From positions 186,001 to 250,000 of the forward strand of contig VTFK01000370.1 of assembly GCA_009617715.1 (NCBI GenBank): a stretch of 64,000 nt of DNA. The letters run 5' to 3'. The translations under genes and the position numbers were made by a program. The DNA is from Plectrocnemia conspersa. Lineage: Eukaryota > Arthropoda > Insecta > Trichoptera > Polycentropodidae. The notes beneath the pieces are model-generated. The model had not been told where the DNA came from. It saw only the letters and a program-made list of their open reading frames with translations, and did no database searches. Shown here piece by piece: positions 42,119-55,514 of the stretch (its first letter is position 1; each line of letters opens with the position of its first letter).

Positions 42119-43995
42119 GGTAAAATTAAATAAATAATAATCTTATATAGATAGAAACATTGAATGAATTAAAACTACTGGAGTTAAGCAATATCTCTAT
42201 TACTATTATAAACAAATACTTATTTACTAATTCACTAAAATATATTATGTAAAAATCTAATCTTTTACATACTTCTTGACTCTAATAATGTATAATTTAT
42301 TCGTAATATAATTAATATACAAATACTCAAAAAAAAATTGTTTTTCAAATACGTCAGTTGCTTCATGGTTTTTCTCTTGGTATATTTATCGACAAATTCA
42401 GTAAAATCTCAAATGATTTCTTTTACACAAATGTATTATTTTTCATATGAAAATAAATACTAAATAAAAAGGGTACAAAATAAACAAATGGATAAATATA
42501 TAAAAAATATTTGAACTCTTCTCAGATTATCATTCTTTCACTATATATTGAGATGGATTTACAATTTAACAGTACAAATACAATTTTAAGCAATCTTATT
42601 AAAATTGATTTTATTAAGAAAATGATAACATATAAAAATAAATTAACATATAAATTAATCAAATTTTGAATTTTAGAGAGAGCAAGGTTCAGAGAATAAG
42701 GTGGGTGCTTGATATAATCTTAATCAAATATTTTACTTAAAATTATTTTCTTTTTCAATAATGAACCACTTTTTTAACTAATTCATTTAATTTTAGTAAG
42801 ATTTTGAAAGTGCGTAACTGTACAAATACTATTATAGATAACAAAACTTAGCTTTCCTCGTAGTGTTTTTTTTTCTATTAACATTGTTTAAAACTATCCA
42901 TATTCTATAACCAAACAATGTAAAATATTATCACACTCTAAGAAAAATGTTGATTTAGGATCAAGTAATTTTATTGTCTCATCTGATGCATATGCTTAGT
43001 TGCCTCCCATCTTCAACGAGACCTCCATTGTATTTTAAAGTATTTTAGCAGTAACTTTGAACTCTGTTTATCATTAAATATTATATCATGATTTTTTCAA
43101 TAAGCTCTAAACATATTTATTTATGTATTAGACATATTTTTTAAAATAATACTTAACGACACTTTATTAGAAGACTTTATAAAGAATAAAAGAGCACTTG
43201 TTAGTTTACTAACGAGGGTAAAACTATAGTAAAAAATAATTGTCATTTATATATTTGAGGGGAAAATAACCAATTATTTTAAAGGATAATGTGCCAATTA
43301 ATTTAACGCTATTGCCTTTAAATTCTGCATCGATAGAACAAGCTTGAATTAATCTTTCAAGTAGGATTTGACTTAATTTGTAGTACATTAATGAAAGGTA
43401 CTTGAAATAAGCTTTCATTCAATGCTTACGAGATAAATCTGTAATAGTATTTTTTAATAATTAATGTATTAATAAAACTTCGTAATTAAATGAACAGTAC
43501 GTAATAAAGTTAGATAATGCATGTGATAAAAATGTGTACTTTTTATTATAAGAATGGAAATTTTAGTATGAGTGTTTATTCATTTTATCTGTCTTACTAA
43601 AAACTCAAATAATATAAAGTTGTTAGTAGTGCGAATTATAAGTTATAATATCTAAGTAATAAGTTAGTTATTTAAATTACAACAATATATCAATATTGCG
43701 ACTTTTAAACACACAAATTTTCCTAACAATTACAAATTAGTTTAGGCAAAAATAAGCAATACTTGTGCTAATCAATGGTGATATCAGTTGTAGTGCATTT
43801 AGGTTACTCATTTGACACTTTTATTCCATGAATGAAAGAGAATACGCATCGGCTGAAAAATCATAAATAATATTTGGCTCGCAGAAAGTACGCTTATTTT
43901 TTTAAAGGGTTAAGAAGGCATTTGTAATGAAATATATGTTTTAGTCCAAATAAATTAAAACGTTGTTTAAACATTTTAACACATAATTCGGTATA
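42119..43995. other. AT-rich sequence, nothing identified
   Basis: About 1.9 kb of AT-rich DNA without recognised features. Confidence 0.5.
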
Positions 43996-43999
43996 TTAT

Positions 44000-44745
44000 T
44001 TCGCACCGTGTCAGTCGCAGGGAAGGCTTAATGAGTAACGATATAGGGTCATTAGTGTGTTATGTATAGTGCGAATAGTTTTTACGAGTATAAATTCTGC
44101 AGTGCGGAATTAAAAAGCAAAAGCCAGTCATGTCCGTGATTTAATGGTTTCGACCCTGGAAATGTATTTATGACCCAATTTAATATAACAACGCACACGT
44201 TGATATTACATACATATATTTGTATACCAAAGCACAATGGGCATCGGCCCATTGGTGGTTAACGAGTCAAAAACATAACCGTTTCCTAACCGTAATACAT
44301 TAAATTTCATTATTATCCGGCCGTGCTAAGATTTCAGGTTTCAGGCGGCTATATACCGGAATGTTTACGATTAGTCTACATATATTAAAGACGTGCCCCC
44401 CCTAATAGTCGGGGCCCATGTACCTTGTTCGGCTAAATAGCAGACTCGTGTTGTGTTCACGGCGAAATATAATTACCCGACATTATACTAAATATCGTCG
44501 GGGGTGTGTTTCCTAATTAAATATTTTACGTGCGTATTTAAAGCCTAATCGATACGCAAACGTTTATCCGTGAAGCGATAAAAAGACCGTAAACGTACAA
44601 ATTTATTAGCCGTTGGAGATAATCGCAGTCAAGATAAATACATTAGGGGTAGCTCGAAAATGACTCACTTTTAAGGTCTCGAGTGATTTGTTTGTTAATG
44701 TTTCGAGCATTAGTGTTTATTACGCGATTAATCGTACACTTTTTG
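44000..44745. promoter_or_regulatory. Extended GC-richer island with homeodomain and GATA-like sites
   Basis: Complex, non-repetitive sequence for about 700 bases. CGATTAATCG at 44,725-44,734 is a perfect palindrome combining GATTA and TAATC cores. AGATAATCGC and AAGATAAATA near 44,618-44,640 are GATA-like. A CCCCCCCTAATAGTCGGGGCC patch lies near 44,396-44,416. No frame longer than a few dozen codons. One of the better enhancer candidates. Confidence 0.28.
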
Positions 44746-47700
44746 TACTATATTCAATGTCTATAACTTAATCTCAGTGCTTTGGAAATGTATAATTCGT
44801 GTAAGGCTGGTGATTTGATTTACTAAGAGAACACCGCACATTATAAGAATAACGAAATTCAAAATTAATGGTCTAAGTTAGAAAGTTAAGCTTACATTTT
44901 ATCTACTCGAAATTGTACCTTAAATTAATTACCCAAAAGTACGTAAAGTGTAACAATTTTTAACTTTCTACCTCCAAAATGGATTCTAATATAGTATGTA
45001 TTTTCACAAAATGCTGAAAAATAGAAATATTCAATGTGAATTTATTTAAACCGCGCAAATTAAATTAAATAAATATAACTATGTATATGCAATCAAATAT
45101 AATGGTAACAATTACAATAATTTTTATATTTCCGAGCTAAAAAATAATTTTAATAAAGTAAACTCAGTTATTAATTGGTAAAACTGATGTTATTTTAAAG
45201 TATCCCTTCTTTTATGCCTTAATTTTTTTCAAGTATGATGGTTTATTATGAAATGATTTCTTGAATTAGGAGTTACTAAGAAAAATCAATAAAAAACATA
45301 TTTCAAATTTAACTCTATTAACTTATAAAAGTTTTATTTCATGGATCGGCTCAAAGTTCATTAAATTCATCCTGTAAAATTGCAGCTTAAAATGGACTCA
45401 TTTTATGTTCGTTCTATTTACTTCTTTGCAATATTTTATATATAAGACTTATTCTACCTGAATGCTTTAAAACAATTAAAGAACGAATAAAAGTACTAAA
45501 ATTACCGTGTCGTAAAAATAGAATTTAATTAACTATTTAGCATATGTAAATTAACGTATTCTACTTTCGCCGATGCTAAAACATCTCTATGTTTAATATT
45601 TTATTTTATTTAAAATTAGTTTAAAGATTCTTCAGCTAAATTCTCACTTTATGCTTCTGATATTTTTTGTTATAAAGATAGCGTTATGAAGAATAGATAT
45701 TAAATTTTATTGAAATAATAAAACGCGATTGCATTAATTAATTAGTAATTTAGTTGAAGAAAAATATTAATCACTAAAAATATATTCTTCCCATTTTTAC
45801 TAAATCTAAGAGTATGTAATCTGTAACATATTTAAATCCTTTTTTTAACACGCCTTAATATTTTAAGGCATCAATAACTTATAATATTTTAAGAGATACC
45901 TAAGTTATTACTATTGTATCTTTATCCCATGTGGGTGAAACTGTTGAGAACTAAAAAAAAACAGTATTACAAAATGTTTATCTTTGAAAACTACGTAAAA
46001 AAATATAGTCTCCAAAGGAATGAACGCAAATTTAAATTACGTTTATATAAAAAAATATTCTTTTAATATAAAAATTTACATTCTTTGTGTAATTAATAGA
46101 TCGAATAAAATTTGTGATAATTTAACGCAACGATCGAATATATTTTAGTACTCTCCTATCTGCGGGCAGGTAGAAGATTAGATAACAATTTTGATTACCG
46201 TGCTTTTGATATAAAAGGCAAAATTATTAAAAATGCGACTCTAAAACTCTTATCTATGCGATGATTAAAAAAAAGTGTACCATAATTCTCCTGATGGTGC
46301 TAATATACATTTTTAGCGAAATATAGAGGCTCCAAACTGAACACGAATTTAATCACGTAAATATATAAAAATAATTTTTATATATAATACATATATATTT
46401 ATATATATATATATTTTCATGTTTGAGATCGTGTTTTTTTCTTTTCGATACATTGATTTTCATGTATTAAAAAAATGATAATCACTATTCCGTGAATTGT
46501 TTTTAAAAACATATCTGAATTTATTTCTAAAGTTTGCCTTTTTTTATAAATAAAAAAGTCGGAGGCAGCAAGAGCTCTCAAATATTATCAGCGTTTAATA
46601 TTCACGATTTTAGTAGGGCAGTGGTTACTTTTGTTAAATGTTCACAATAACTTTTAGCTTTAATTGTTTTGTTCAATTTCAGATGTTTAACTACGCGATA
46701 CTCTTTGTATTTCACGTATTTTGGTTTTTCAATCAATAAATCGAAGAACCATCAATAAAGGGAAAAAAATGTGACTTGTAATTATCAACATTCAAAAGCC
46801 GCGATTTAAAAATAAATAAGATCTATCGTAATATATAATATATATGAAATCTAACAAATTACATTTTTTGAAAATCTTAACAGACTGGAGTGTGAGACGT
46901 AACGAGAATTGATTCTTAGAATTGTAATTCAATTTCTTTCATGTGACAAAACTTGACGAAAGATAATTCCATAATGAAATTCTGAAAATCTTTAATTAAC
47001 GCAATTCTTACCAATTCCTTATGATCGTTTTATTATTACAATTGCTGGCTACTTCATATAATAAATGTAACCTTAGTTTAAGACACATTTTTTATATGAC
47101 ATCAAAGATTGGGAAGCTACAGACCTGAAAAGAAACTTTATATGAAATCCCTCCGCAAGATTTTGTATATATGAAATTTTCCGCGAATCGGTTTAAATTA
47201 ATTTTATGAAATCATAACATAAAATGTTTTCATGAGACGAGTGGATTTTGTACCTATCCAAATGTACGGTGTGTGTTTTTTTAAATTAAAAAGATTTTTT
47301 CTTTCTCTCGCAGGAAATGTAAGGTACCTATTGATTATACTTTGCATAAACATGAGCAAAAACTCAAAAAGAAAAAAAATGTTGTGATTTTAACTTAAAG
47401 CTGAATAAATACATTCGTACAAAGCGTAGAAATTAAAAGAAATATTCAAAACTCAAGTAAGACTCTTTGAACTCGTTATTAATTACCAAGTAACTTTAAT
47501 CGACTGAAAATTTAACTGTATTTATTTTTTTTATTCTAATATAATAATACATTTCTTGTAAGTTTGTTTCACATGGGAAAACTCGAAACAAAGTGCAATA
47601 ATTGAAATGAAGCAACTTGTCATTAATTAGGTAGCTATTCAAGTTACAAGGATATAATTATTCCGAATCGTGATTATATTATATTTAGATAGATATTCCT

Positions 47701-48105
47701 TTAGCCATTATAAGAATCAAGAAAGCATTTCAATTTTGTCTTTATTGCCTATTAATTGTTTATAAAATGTTAATATTTTGGAGCAAATGTACGCAGCAGT
47801 GGTAGGAAGCATGTTCATTTGCAAAGGTAGCATAAATAGCACTATTTAGAGCTTAATGTCCGAATCCATTCTAATGGATTTAAAAAATATTTATTTTTGA
47901 GTAAAATATCCTTGATTATATAACACATTTAAATGTGCCTTGCTATTTTGGCTACTGCTGTATTTCATAGATATTTTATATCCCATAAGAAAATAAATTT
48001 GTATTTAATTAAAAGCTATAAAACATCAGATTATTTTTTGTAATAAAATTACAGATTGCATTTTACTAATCTAATCACCATCATTATTTACACAGCTAAC
48101 AAAGT
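44746..48105. other. Long AT-rich stretch
   Basis: About 3.4 kb. A TA-rich simple patch lies at 46,380-46,420. A pyrimidine tract followed by CAGGAAATGTAAGGTACC near 47,295-47,328 mimics an acceptor and donor, but no exon is credible. Nothing else recognised. Confidence 0.45.
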
Positions 48106-48109
48106 GGCT

Positions 48110-48395
48110 ATCTGTTGAAAACAGACGTTTTGCACTTAGTGCGATTGTGCTAATTGGAACGAATTTCGCTCAGATATCACCTAAGCCGTTTCGAGGCCTT
48201 ATTCCTATGGGAGAAAGCAGCATTGTCTCGTCGTAAGACGTCATAATTCAAATCAGAAACAATTATCGCCCGGGTTAATCCCATTATTGTTCCGCCCGGA
48301 GCCAAAGAAAACTGAATAGACTCTTTGTCACATACATCCATATAATATAGATTCATATAGCATAGTACACGTTCACGCTTTACCCCATTTGCATA
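48110..48395. promoter_or_regulatory. GC-richer island
   Basis: Complex sequence with CGCCCGGGTTAATCCC near 48,267, containing a TAATCC bicoid-class homeodomain core. A minus-strand frame (48,177-48,407, 76 codons) is unrecognised. Confidence 0.22.
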
Positions 48396-50085
48396 ACCGA
48401 AATTCAATGGATAATGTTATCGTTTCATAATTTTATCGTATAATATTAAGCTGTGATACATACGAAAAATATTAAATTTTACTTGCTGAAAGAAAAATAC
48501 AGTGTAAACAAGCAAAAGGTCATTATATTTTTAACATCGACACTGACACTTTTCAAAGTAAAGATAACTAATATGACAAGTTGTGAAATACGTGGGGAAA
48601 AAGATAGTCAATGGCAAAACAGAAAAGTTATTAAATTGTCAACACCAGAAATGGTACTCTTCAGTTGCAATATATTGTCGTTTTAAAACGAATCTTAAAT
48701 TTACGTGTGATAATAAGATTTTTTTATAAATATTGTTATATTATAACTTATTTTTCGTTATGATTAAAACAATTACACCGTATAATACTTCACTTTTTTA
48801 CAGTATTGATTTTTTCTGAGGATCAAAGCCATAGCATTCGACTATATGTGAGTGCAATGTAGCATTCAGAGATACGCATTGAAGGTTAAAAAATGTCTTT
48901 GTCTTTAAACGCATCTGCAATTGTTTAAAAAGCAAAAATATTTATACTACTACTTAAATATGTAAAATTTATAAGCTTTATAAAATTCCGTCAACTAAAT
49001 TATTACCATCAACATCTTATTTTACATTTAGAGATGCGATGGCTATCAAGGGAAATATTTTAAGAATGCTTGTTGAAATAAAAAAGACGAGATTTTTTTA
49101 AGGTAAACCAACATTCCCCAATAGCTTAATATGTCATATTTTAATTCAATGACATTTTTATAATTGGATAGTTAAGTTATTCTACCTTTGAGATATTTTT
49201 AATTTATTACTTAAATCACAAGCTAGCAATGGTAAAAAACTGAATTTATAGTCATATAGTGTGGACAAGGGAAATTACAAGGCAACGGAATTTTTGTAAA
49301 ATATAACTAAAATCAACTGCTATAAAAAATCTATTCTGACTAGAGACTAGTCGAAATAAATATTTACCTCCAATCGCCAACAACAAATCATGGTAAAAAA
49401 AACCCTTTTACAATCATCAAAGAACCTGCGACAGAATTCTCGTTTATATATATTTATTTATAATCGAACTGTCACTTAATCACATCTTCGAAAAAAATCC
49501 ATTGATGGATTTTTAGTGCTCTTGTTGCCAGGAGTATTTAGTTTTATCTAACGTCCTATAAATGTGAAGCAGACTTTTCTAAAAAATAAATATATAACTA
49601 AATTATCACTACTACTAAGTTATCATTTGTTCTACAAACCTTAAGTTTCTAATTGTCATAAAACAGCATCACACTTTGCAATAATAAATTGCTAGATTTG
49701 AGTTTAGTAGATTTGTTTTAATTTTTTATAAGAGTAAATGTTTCTCTATAATATTAAATGAAAATTATTCAAATTTGTTTTATATTATTAAAATTTGTTA
49801 TTAAAATAAACGTGTCGCAGGTAAAAAGTTTGGGAAACGCTTTCGTTAACCTAAGATTTTCAGACAAAAATAATTTTTTAATCTTTTAAACAAATTAATT
49901 AATATAATCAACAATTGTATTAAATTTCAAACCACATTTAATTGACTTTACTTAAAACAAACTACTAAATCAATCAGCCCTAAATGTAACAGGGATGTAA
50001 CTGTTTAGACAAAAGGTATACCTACCGATACAACGCAGCAAAAGTTTTAGATATATTATAGATATGTGTATGTATTGATAGATAT
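48396..50085. other. AT-rich sequence with one hairpin
   Basis: AAAAATCCAT (49,493-49,502) and ATGGATTTTT (49,505-49,514) form a 10-pair hairpin with a TG loop. Otherwise AT-rich with no recognised element. Confidence 0.5.
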
Positions 50086-50089
50086 ATAA

Positions 50090-50320
50090 TACATTGGGTC
50101 GCGAACTTTTTAAATGGCCCTGGTGGAATGTTTTAATCGTAATAAATCCACTTCTAGGCATCTTAATCCTCACTCATATTTCATCGTCCGACTTTCCAAT
50201 TACACTGTTATTTCCGGTCTTTCATTGTTACATATATAGTTATAGTGGGCGCATGTTTTATGTTCTGGCAACCATGGCCATGGCCTTCGATATATTTATA
50301 GAGCTGGTAATTCACGAATT
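50090..50320. other. GC-richer island with hydrophobic frame
   Basis: A plus-strand frame (about 50,094-50,381, 95 codons) translates to a hydrophobic stretch (NVLIVINPLLGILILTH and MFYVLATMAMAFDIFIELVI), which would form two membrane-spanning segments if made. No family is recognised and codon choice is not distinctive. CCATGGCCATGG near 50,272 is palindromic. Could be a conserved non-coding block. Confidence 0.2.
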
Positions 50321-50694
50321 ATTTCGAATTCAAAGCATTTTAAAATATGGTATACTATGGAAAAAAAAGTTGCCAATATAGCACTTTATTACGTCTTTAT
50401 TTCCAATTAGACCGTAATAAGCTATAACTATATCGAGAAACACCCATGATTTTATGCAGCTACAAATTTGATACGATACACTCACTTTAATTAAATATAC
50501 ATAATATATATTTAATATATGACTAATCTTGTCTATTTTCATTAGCACATACTTTGTGTTCATAATTTCGTCAATTCATATTTTAGACTTATACTTAACA
50601 TGAATATATTTATTTATTTAAATTAAAATAAATGGTAAAAAAAGTATTATTATAATAAAAAAATAATACATTGTTAAAAAGATAAAATATCATT

Positions 50695-50965
50695 TGATAC
50701 AAACCGGACCAACTCCTCGTAACTGACATTATATAGATCAGTGAGCGTCACATCTTATGGTAGCGTGACGTAATCAGCGAATCGTATCCCAGCGCTTCTA
50801 AAAGAAAGGACTTATCTGAAATATTCTGAAGACAATCAACCTCCATAGGTATCGAACTGTCTATGATCACTCTTATAACTCGAGAATCCACTCGAGAAGT
50901 CCGACATTTTTTTACTTATACCCCAAGACAAACCATGTCGAATGCCTTTTCAAATTTGTATATAC
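50695..50965 (-). mobile_element. LINE fragment, same family as 3.3-3.6 kb
   Basis: On the minus strand, FEKAFDMVCLG at about 50,923-50,954 matches the RT palm block FEKAFDxV, which includes the first catalytic Asp region. After a large internal deletion, LEALGYDSLITSRYHK near 50,770-50,815 and LYNVSYEELVRF at 50,702-50,741 match the ORF2 C-terminus. The last segment agrees with the plus-strand fragment at 3,533-3,574. The YADD block is missing between them. It is an internally deleted, dead copy. Confidence 0.6.
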
Positions 50966-51355
50966 AAAACTACTTGTATTCCTGTCTACATAACCGAACA
51001 TAACCCAGCGAGTAATAAACGTCTGTGAGTGTCATCTATCGTCGTTTGTAACAATAGATGTTCATTAGTAAACCTATTTATACATCAAAAACAATTATTT
51101 TTTTAATGAAGTATTAAATAAACAATCGTAACAATGTTTCAACTTGACATTTGTTTACTTTAAATCTTGAAGTATCTCTCGATTTCAACGTAAAGCTTAA
51201 AAAAATGTCACCGGCATTTTGTTTCTACGCGTATTTTGTTTCTAAGAAAAACATAATGAATATTAAGTCATTAATTTTTCCTTTTACAGACTACGGTTAT
51301 TATTATCGCCGCTCGAATGCGCAAATTATGAAGAAAGGGTATTTAATATGAACAA
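50966..51355. other. AT-rich sequence, nothing identified
   Basis: AT-rich. A short plus frame (51,151-51,351) is unrecognised. Confidence 0.45.
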
Positions 51356-51359
51356 AGCC

Positions 51360-51725
51360 GTGGGCTAATTTCGCTATCAAAATTTTTCGAAGCGCGTCCC
51401 AGTGCCGCCTTGTCTTGGAGCTTTATTAATGCCTGAAATATTTACGCGGTTATCCAGAATCGCTTCAGTGAGATTGCATCATTATTTAAATACACGTCAG
51501 ACGCGAAAAGCGCGAATTAACTTTTCACATTTGAATAAATAACAAAGTTTGTACGCAAGACGTTGAGGCGGAGATTAAGTGGCAAAGTCGCGATAATTCA
51601 CGTAATTATTATTATAATATCTAATATGCATAAAACGTAGATACGCTACGTGAGTGTCGCGTTTAAAATTTCTTAGAGGTATAATCGATGCGTATTATAT
51701 TATAAATCCTTCGAATTTGAATATT
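51360..51725. promoter_or_regulatory. GC-richer island
   Basis: Complex block with CGAAGCGCGTCCCAGTGCCG near 51,388 and ACGCGAAAAGCGCG near 51,500-51,514, an inverted CGCG/CGCG arrangement. No coding evidence. Candidate enhancer. Confidence 0.2.
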
Positions 51726-53695
51726 TCACCGCTTGATAAATATTCATGGCAAAAATGTCGATAAGGAGATTGGGTATAATAGTTTATTACCAACACATAC
51801 CTACCTGAAACGGAAAGGTATTAAATAGATAGATTCGTGAATTATTTCTGATTTATATGTACATATATTTTGCACGGCTCACTTTTATTTGAATAGCACC
51901 AGTTTAATAAATTAACGAAATTGAGGCTTCTGAAACAAATTCAACAAAAAAAACCAGGACGCGAAATAACAAACCGCATCAAAGAGTTTATATGAATAAT
52001 CATAATGATTGTATAATTAAAATTTTGGCTTTGATTATTATTTTATCGTTGTTATTTATTTTAAAATTGATTTGAATATGTTTTATTAAACGAAAAGTAA
52101 AAATTATAACATAAACATTTAAGGAGAAAACCGTGTATTAAAAACAACTGCACGTTATATTTTATGTATAAGATATAACAAAAATAAACCTTTGTTTTTT
52201 TTAGACAGCCATTCTTGATATATTTCCCTAAATATATAGGCGTTTATTTTTAAAGAGCACACAAATATTACCTTACTCAAAAACATAACATTCATGGGAA
52301 GAAAGGAATAAAAATAACTTTTTTAATTCAATTATTACGTTTCAATAAGGTTCTAAGAGTTTTATCATCCATAAGTTGTACCTTCATTTTAAGATCCCAA
52401 AAATAACGATTAACCTGAAATTCAGTTAATGAAAAGTGACAATATCTTAATGTAATAATAACATTGTGGAGGTTGTGTAATATATGATTTTTTAGGATAT
52501 GGTATGTTGACTATTGGTTTATTAGTGTCCTACCATAAAAGTTCCCTATGCCATAAAATAATTTGGCATCGATTTAATTACTGTGCAAATGTTAAATTAT
52601 TATTCCTTAGAAGGCAATATGATTTTAATTTACGTCGTAACCAAAACCATGAAATTATATTTAAATCTGTCAAAGGAAGTGTAAGAGTCAATTTTGTACA
52701 TTTTATATTTATTTATTAGTATTTTTCTTATTTAGGCTAAAGTCTATAATTGATTGTTTTATATCAAGAGATACATTTTGATAATAAGACATAAAAAAAT
52801 GTTGTTGTTTTTTATAAGTGTACTATTCAAAATACCTCTAATCTTCGCAAAAATATCTCATAACAAAATAGCTCCTTGATTAAACCTTTACTGTATTTAC
52901 TTAAGTTGTTCATTTTATTCGAAATAAGAAAAAATAAAACAAATCTCAGTTATTTACTACCGTCATTTTGATTCAATTGCGGTTCGTTTTTGATCGAGTA
53001 AATATTATCCACTACCAATTAACTGACAGTTATAAGTATAGCGCATTGGTGAAAAAGACCGTTCTTGTAACCCAAGGGATTACGTTTAATTCGGGCAGCA
53101 GAACCCAATATTAGTAAATAAAAGTTCACGATATTAATATAAGTATCGATACACTGCTATATTAATTTGTTAATTGAAATTACATTAAGTTTTACGATTA
53201 TTAAAAATATATGTCTCTAATTGCCAGACATTGATTATGTGTCTGAAGAAGCTGTTATAGCCTTAGGCTTTCGCCTGTTATGTTACAGCGGTAAGTTTAT
53301 AATAACAATATGCCTGTGAAGATACTTTAAAGATTAAGTACACATACGTATACACAATTTAGAATATACTTAAGTGAATGTAATATAACCATGATGCTAT
53401 TAATAATGACTTTGGTAGACCGTATGATTATAATATTATACTCGACGTGTATTCGCGAATGTTTTATAATAAATACGCGTATAGTTCGAGAATATTATAT
53501 TATAGACACAGAAACCTATTCAAATCTCTTATAACCTTAGAACCGTATTATGTCTTCATTAACCTATTTATAGCAATTGTATCATACATTAAATATTAAA
53601 TCAGTTTTGTGATTCTAATAACTCAATAATAAAAAATAACATTTTTTATTATATAAAAAGCGAACTATACAGTTCAAAAACTTTCAATATCTAAA
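51726..53695. other. AT-rich sequence, nothing secure
   Basis: AT-rich. The plus frame at 52,504-52,719 was considered as a LINE tail and not accepted. Short GC-richer patches lie near 53,040-53,100 and 53,230-53,290. Confidence 0.45.
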
Positions 53696-53699
53696 TATG

Positions 53700-53900
53700 C
53701 AATTTTGTGGCATATGGACGGAAGATTTGTCGTTTCTCTACAAACTCCCCTGACCACCGAGAGTTAAGTGTTATTTTACGACTACTGCCGGAAGTGATGC
53801 AGGCGCTATAGGAACTGTTGCGGAAATGCTGTTTCAGTGATACGTATGAATTATGCAGCGTACGTCTGGCGTACGCTTTCCAAATCGCACTGAAATATTT
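53700..53900. promoter_or_regulatory. GC-richer island with hairpin
   Basis: GCGTACG (53,858-53,864) and CGTACGC (53,870-53,876) form a 7-pair stem with a 5-base loop. The surrounding 200 bases are complex and GC-richer. No frame or family recognised. Confidence 0.22.
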
Positions 53901-54049
53901 ACCAGTTGAATTACTGATATCTGAATATATTTTAATATATCATCAAGTTTAGTAAGTCAATAAAAAGTAAAAAAATAGTATTAAATACATTATTTATTAA
54001 TAATTCGAGAAAATAATATTGATAATTCGTTTTGGGGATAAAATACCGA

Positions 54050-54650
54050 TCCCACTCTCTCTCTCTCTTTCTCTTATCCATCCCGCCATAAAGTATTTAT
54101 TTTCTAACTTTCAGGCAAAGCAACACAATCCGCTCTCAACGTCTTCTATCGAAAAATATTAAATAAATATATGGCATTAGGTCATAGGGGTAAGCGAAAG
54201 CGTAAAGCAATTGTAACGGTCGCGGGTCAGTCACGTAGCGGCGGCAGTGGATCATAAGTTTCGCCAATAGCTTCTATACCCATTCTTAATCGACCATAAC
54301 GGTAAAAAATATCACCCAATTTCACACGGTAGTCACGATGGAAAAAAAGTGTTTTTGTCGGTATTTCTCGGCCGAAATTACTCAGCCGGAGAAGCCCGCC
54401 CGCCGGGCCGTTATGCAGCACCCTCGCAAACCCAAGCCCGGGCACCAGATAGTTTCTGTCCGATTTGTGGAGATGGCAATTCGCAAGAATTTCCATAAAG
54501 ACCCCTTCCTTTTGCCTCTCTCCTACTGTCCCCCACTTCACACTTTCCTCCATTAGAGTCCGGAAGAAAATCACTGTTAAGCTGGAAAATCTTATCCAGT
54601 GCCACAAGAGCTGTCATTTTGGCCAAGTTACTTTCTAAACTCAATTTAAT
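54050..54650. promoter_or_regulatory. GC-rich island with CT microsatellite
   Basis: A short (CT)n run at about 54,055-54,075 precedes a GC-rich block. Three frames of 72-126 codons are open on opposite strands (54,227-54,644), a sign of low stop density rather than coding. The centre has GCCCGCCCGCCGGGCCG near 54,396. Candidate conserved non-coding element or promoter. Confidence 0.25.
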
Positions 54651-54955
54651 CTACGTTCACGCAATTTATATAAATGTGTGTGCATGCAGAATGTTTGCAT
54701 ATTACAAAGAAAATTTTAATTCTTTGACAATTAATTATTATATGTATACGTAGGTGTGTAACAAAAGCTGGGGACAAAAAAAATGTTATGTAAGCTCTAA
54801 ATAAAATGTGATGCAAAGAATATTCGTTATTTCATATATTTTCAAAATTGTCACCATAAACGGCAATGAATTCAGTGAGCCTGTAACAGTTATAATAAAT
54901 TTCATCGACCGTTAAACGCACATTCAAACATATATTTCCTTAATCTTAATAAGTT
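54651..54955. other. AT-rich sequence, nothing identified
   Basis: AT-rich, no recognised element. Confidence 0.5.
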
Positions 54956-54959
54956 CGTA

Positions 54960-55030
54960 ACAATTGCCCCCACTTTCTGAAGCGGACCCCCAGGCCAACG
55001 TGTTTATCGGGTCCCCTCCTTTTACCAAAA
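54960..55030. other. C-rich patch, possible 3' end of the hAT relic
   Basis: GCCCCCACTTTC, GGACCCCCAGGCC and GGGTCCCCTCC occur within 60 bases, just beyond the C-terminal side of the hAT transposase relic. hAT elements of the ZMYM1-like group often have such G/C-rich subterminal tracts. An 8-bp target duplication was not found. Confidence 0.25.
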
Positions 55031-55342
55031 TTATGTTTTATTAAGTTAATGGCTATACTATTTCAATATATTTAAATTTAAAAAAAATTGCTTACTTTAA
55101 AATATTGATTTAATTAAAATTAAAACATACATTTCCGCGTGGACCGGTGCGAAATACAATAATAAAAAAATCATATTTTTTTTTGTTAAATAAGCATTTG
55201 GTAATAAATTATCTGTTAATATACAAATTTTAAAATAAATTGGCAATTTTTAAAAAAGCATAAAGTTTATATCATTGGTTTATGTTGTAAAAACAATTAT
55301 ATTTATAAAAAATAAGGGTCAAACAAATTTAACATAATAACT

Positions 55343-55511
55343 CAATAGTTATTTACATTTTTGTATACACATTATTTATATTTTTATTCATCTAATTGCT
55401 TACATTTTTTTTACGTAATAATTAATATTTTTACTTATACAATTATCTACATTTTCATTTACATAGTTATTTAAATTTTTATGTACACAATTATTTACAA
55501 TTTGATTTTTT
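55343..55511. repeat. Degenerate 24-bp minisatellite, seven units
   Basis: Units start at 55,343, 55,368, 55,391, 55,416, 55,440, 55,464 and 55,488, each 23-25 bases, with consensus near CAATTATTTACATTTTTATTTACA. The array abuts the C-terminal end of the hAT relic and may be a subterminal repeat of that element. Confidence 0.7.
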
Positions 55512-55514
55512 TAG

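Noticed and set aside
47295..47330. Pyrimidine tract, CAG, then GAAATGTAAGGTA: a possible micro-exon.
   Set aside because: The enclosed exon would be only a few bases, with no supporting frame or flanking exons.
52504..52719. Plus-strand frame with LRRNQNHEIIF, reminiscent of a LINE ORF2 tail.
   Set aside because: No second motif supports it and no related copy is seen in the window.
54227..54607. 126-codon minus-strand frame.
   Set aside because: Opposing and offset frames are open at the same place and no domain is visible, as expected in stop-poor GC-rich non-coding DNA.
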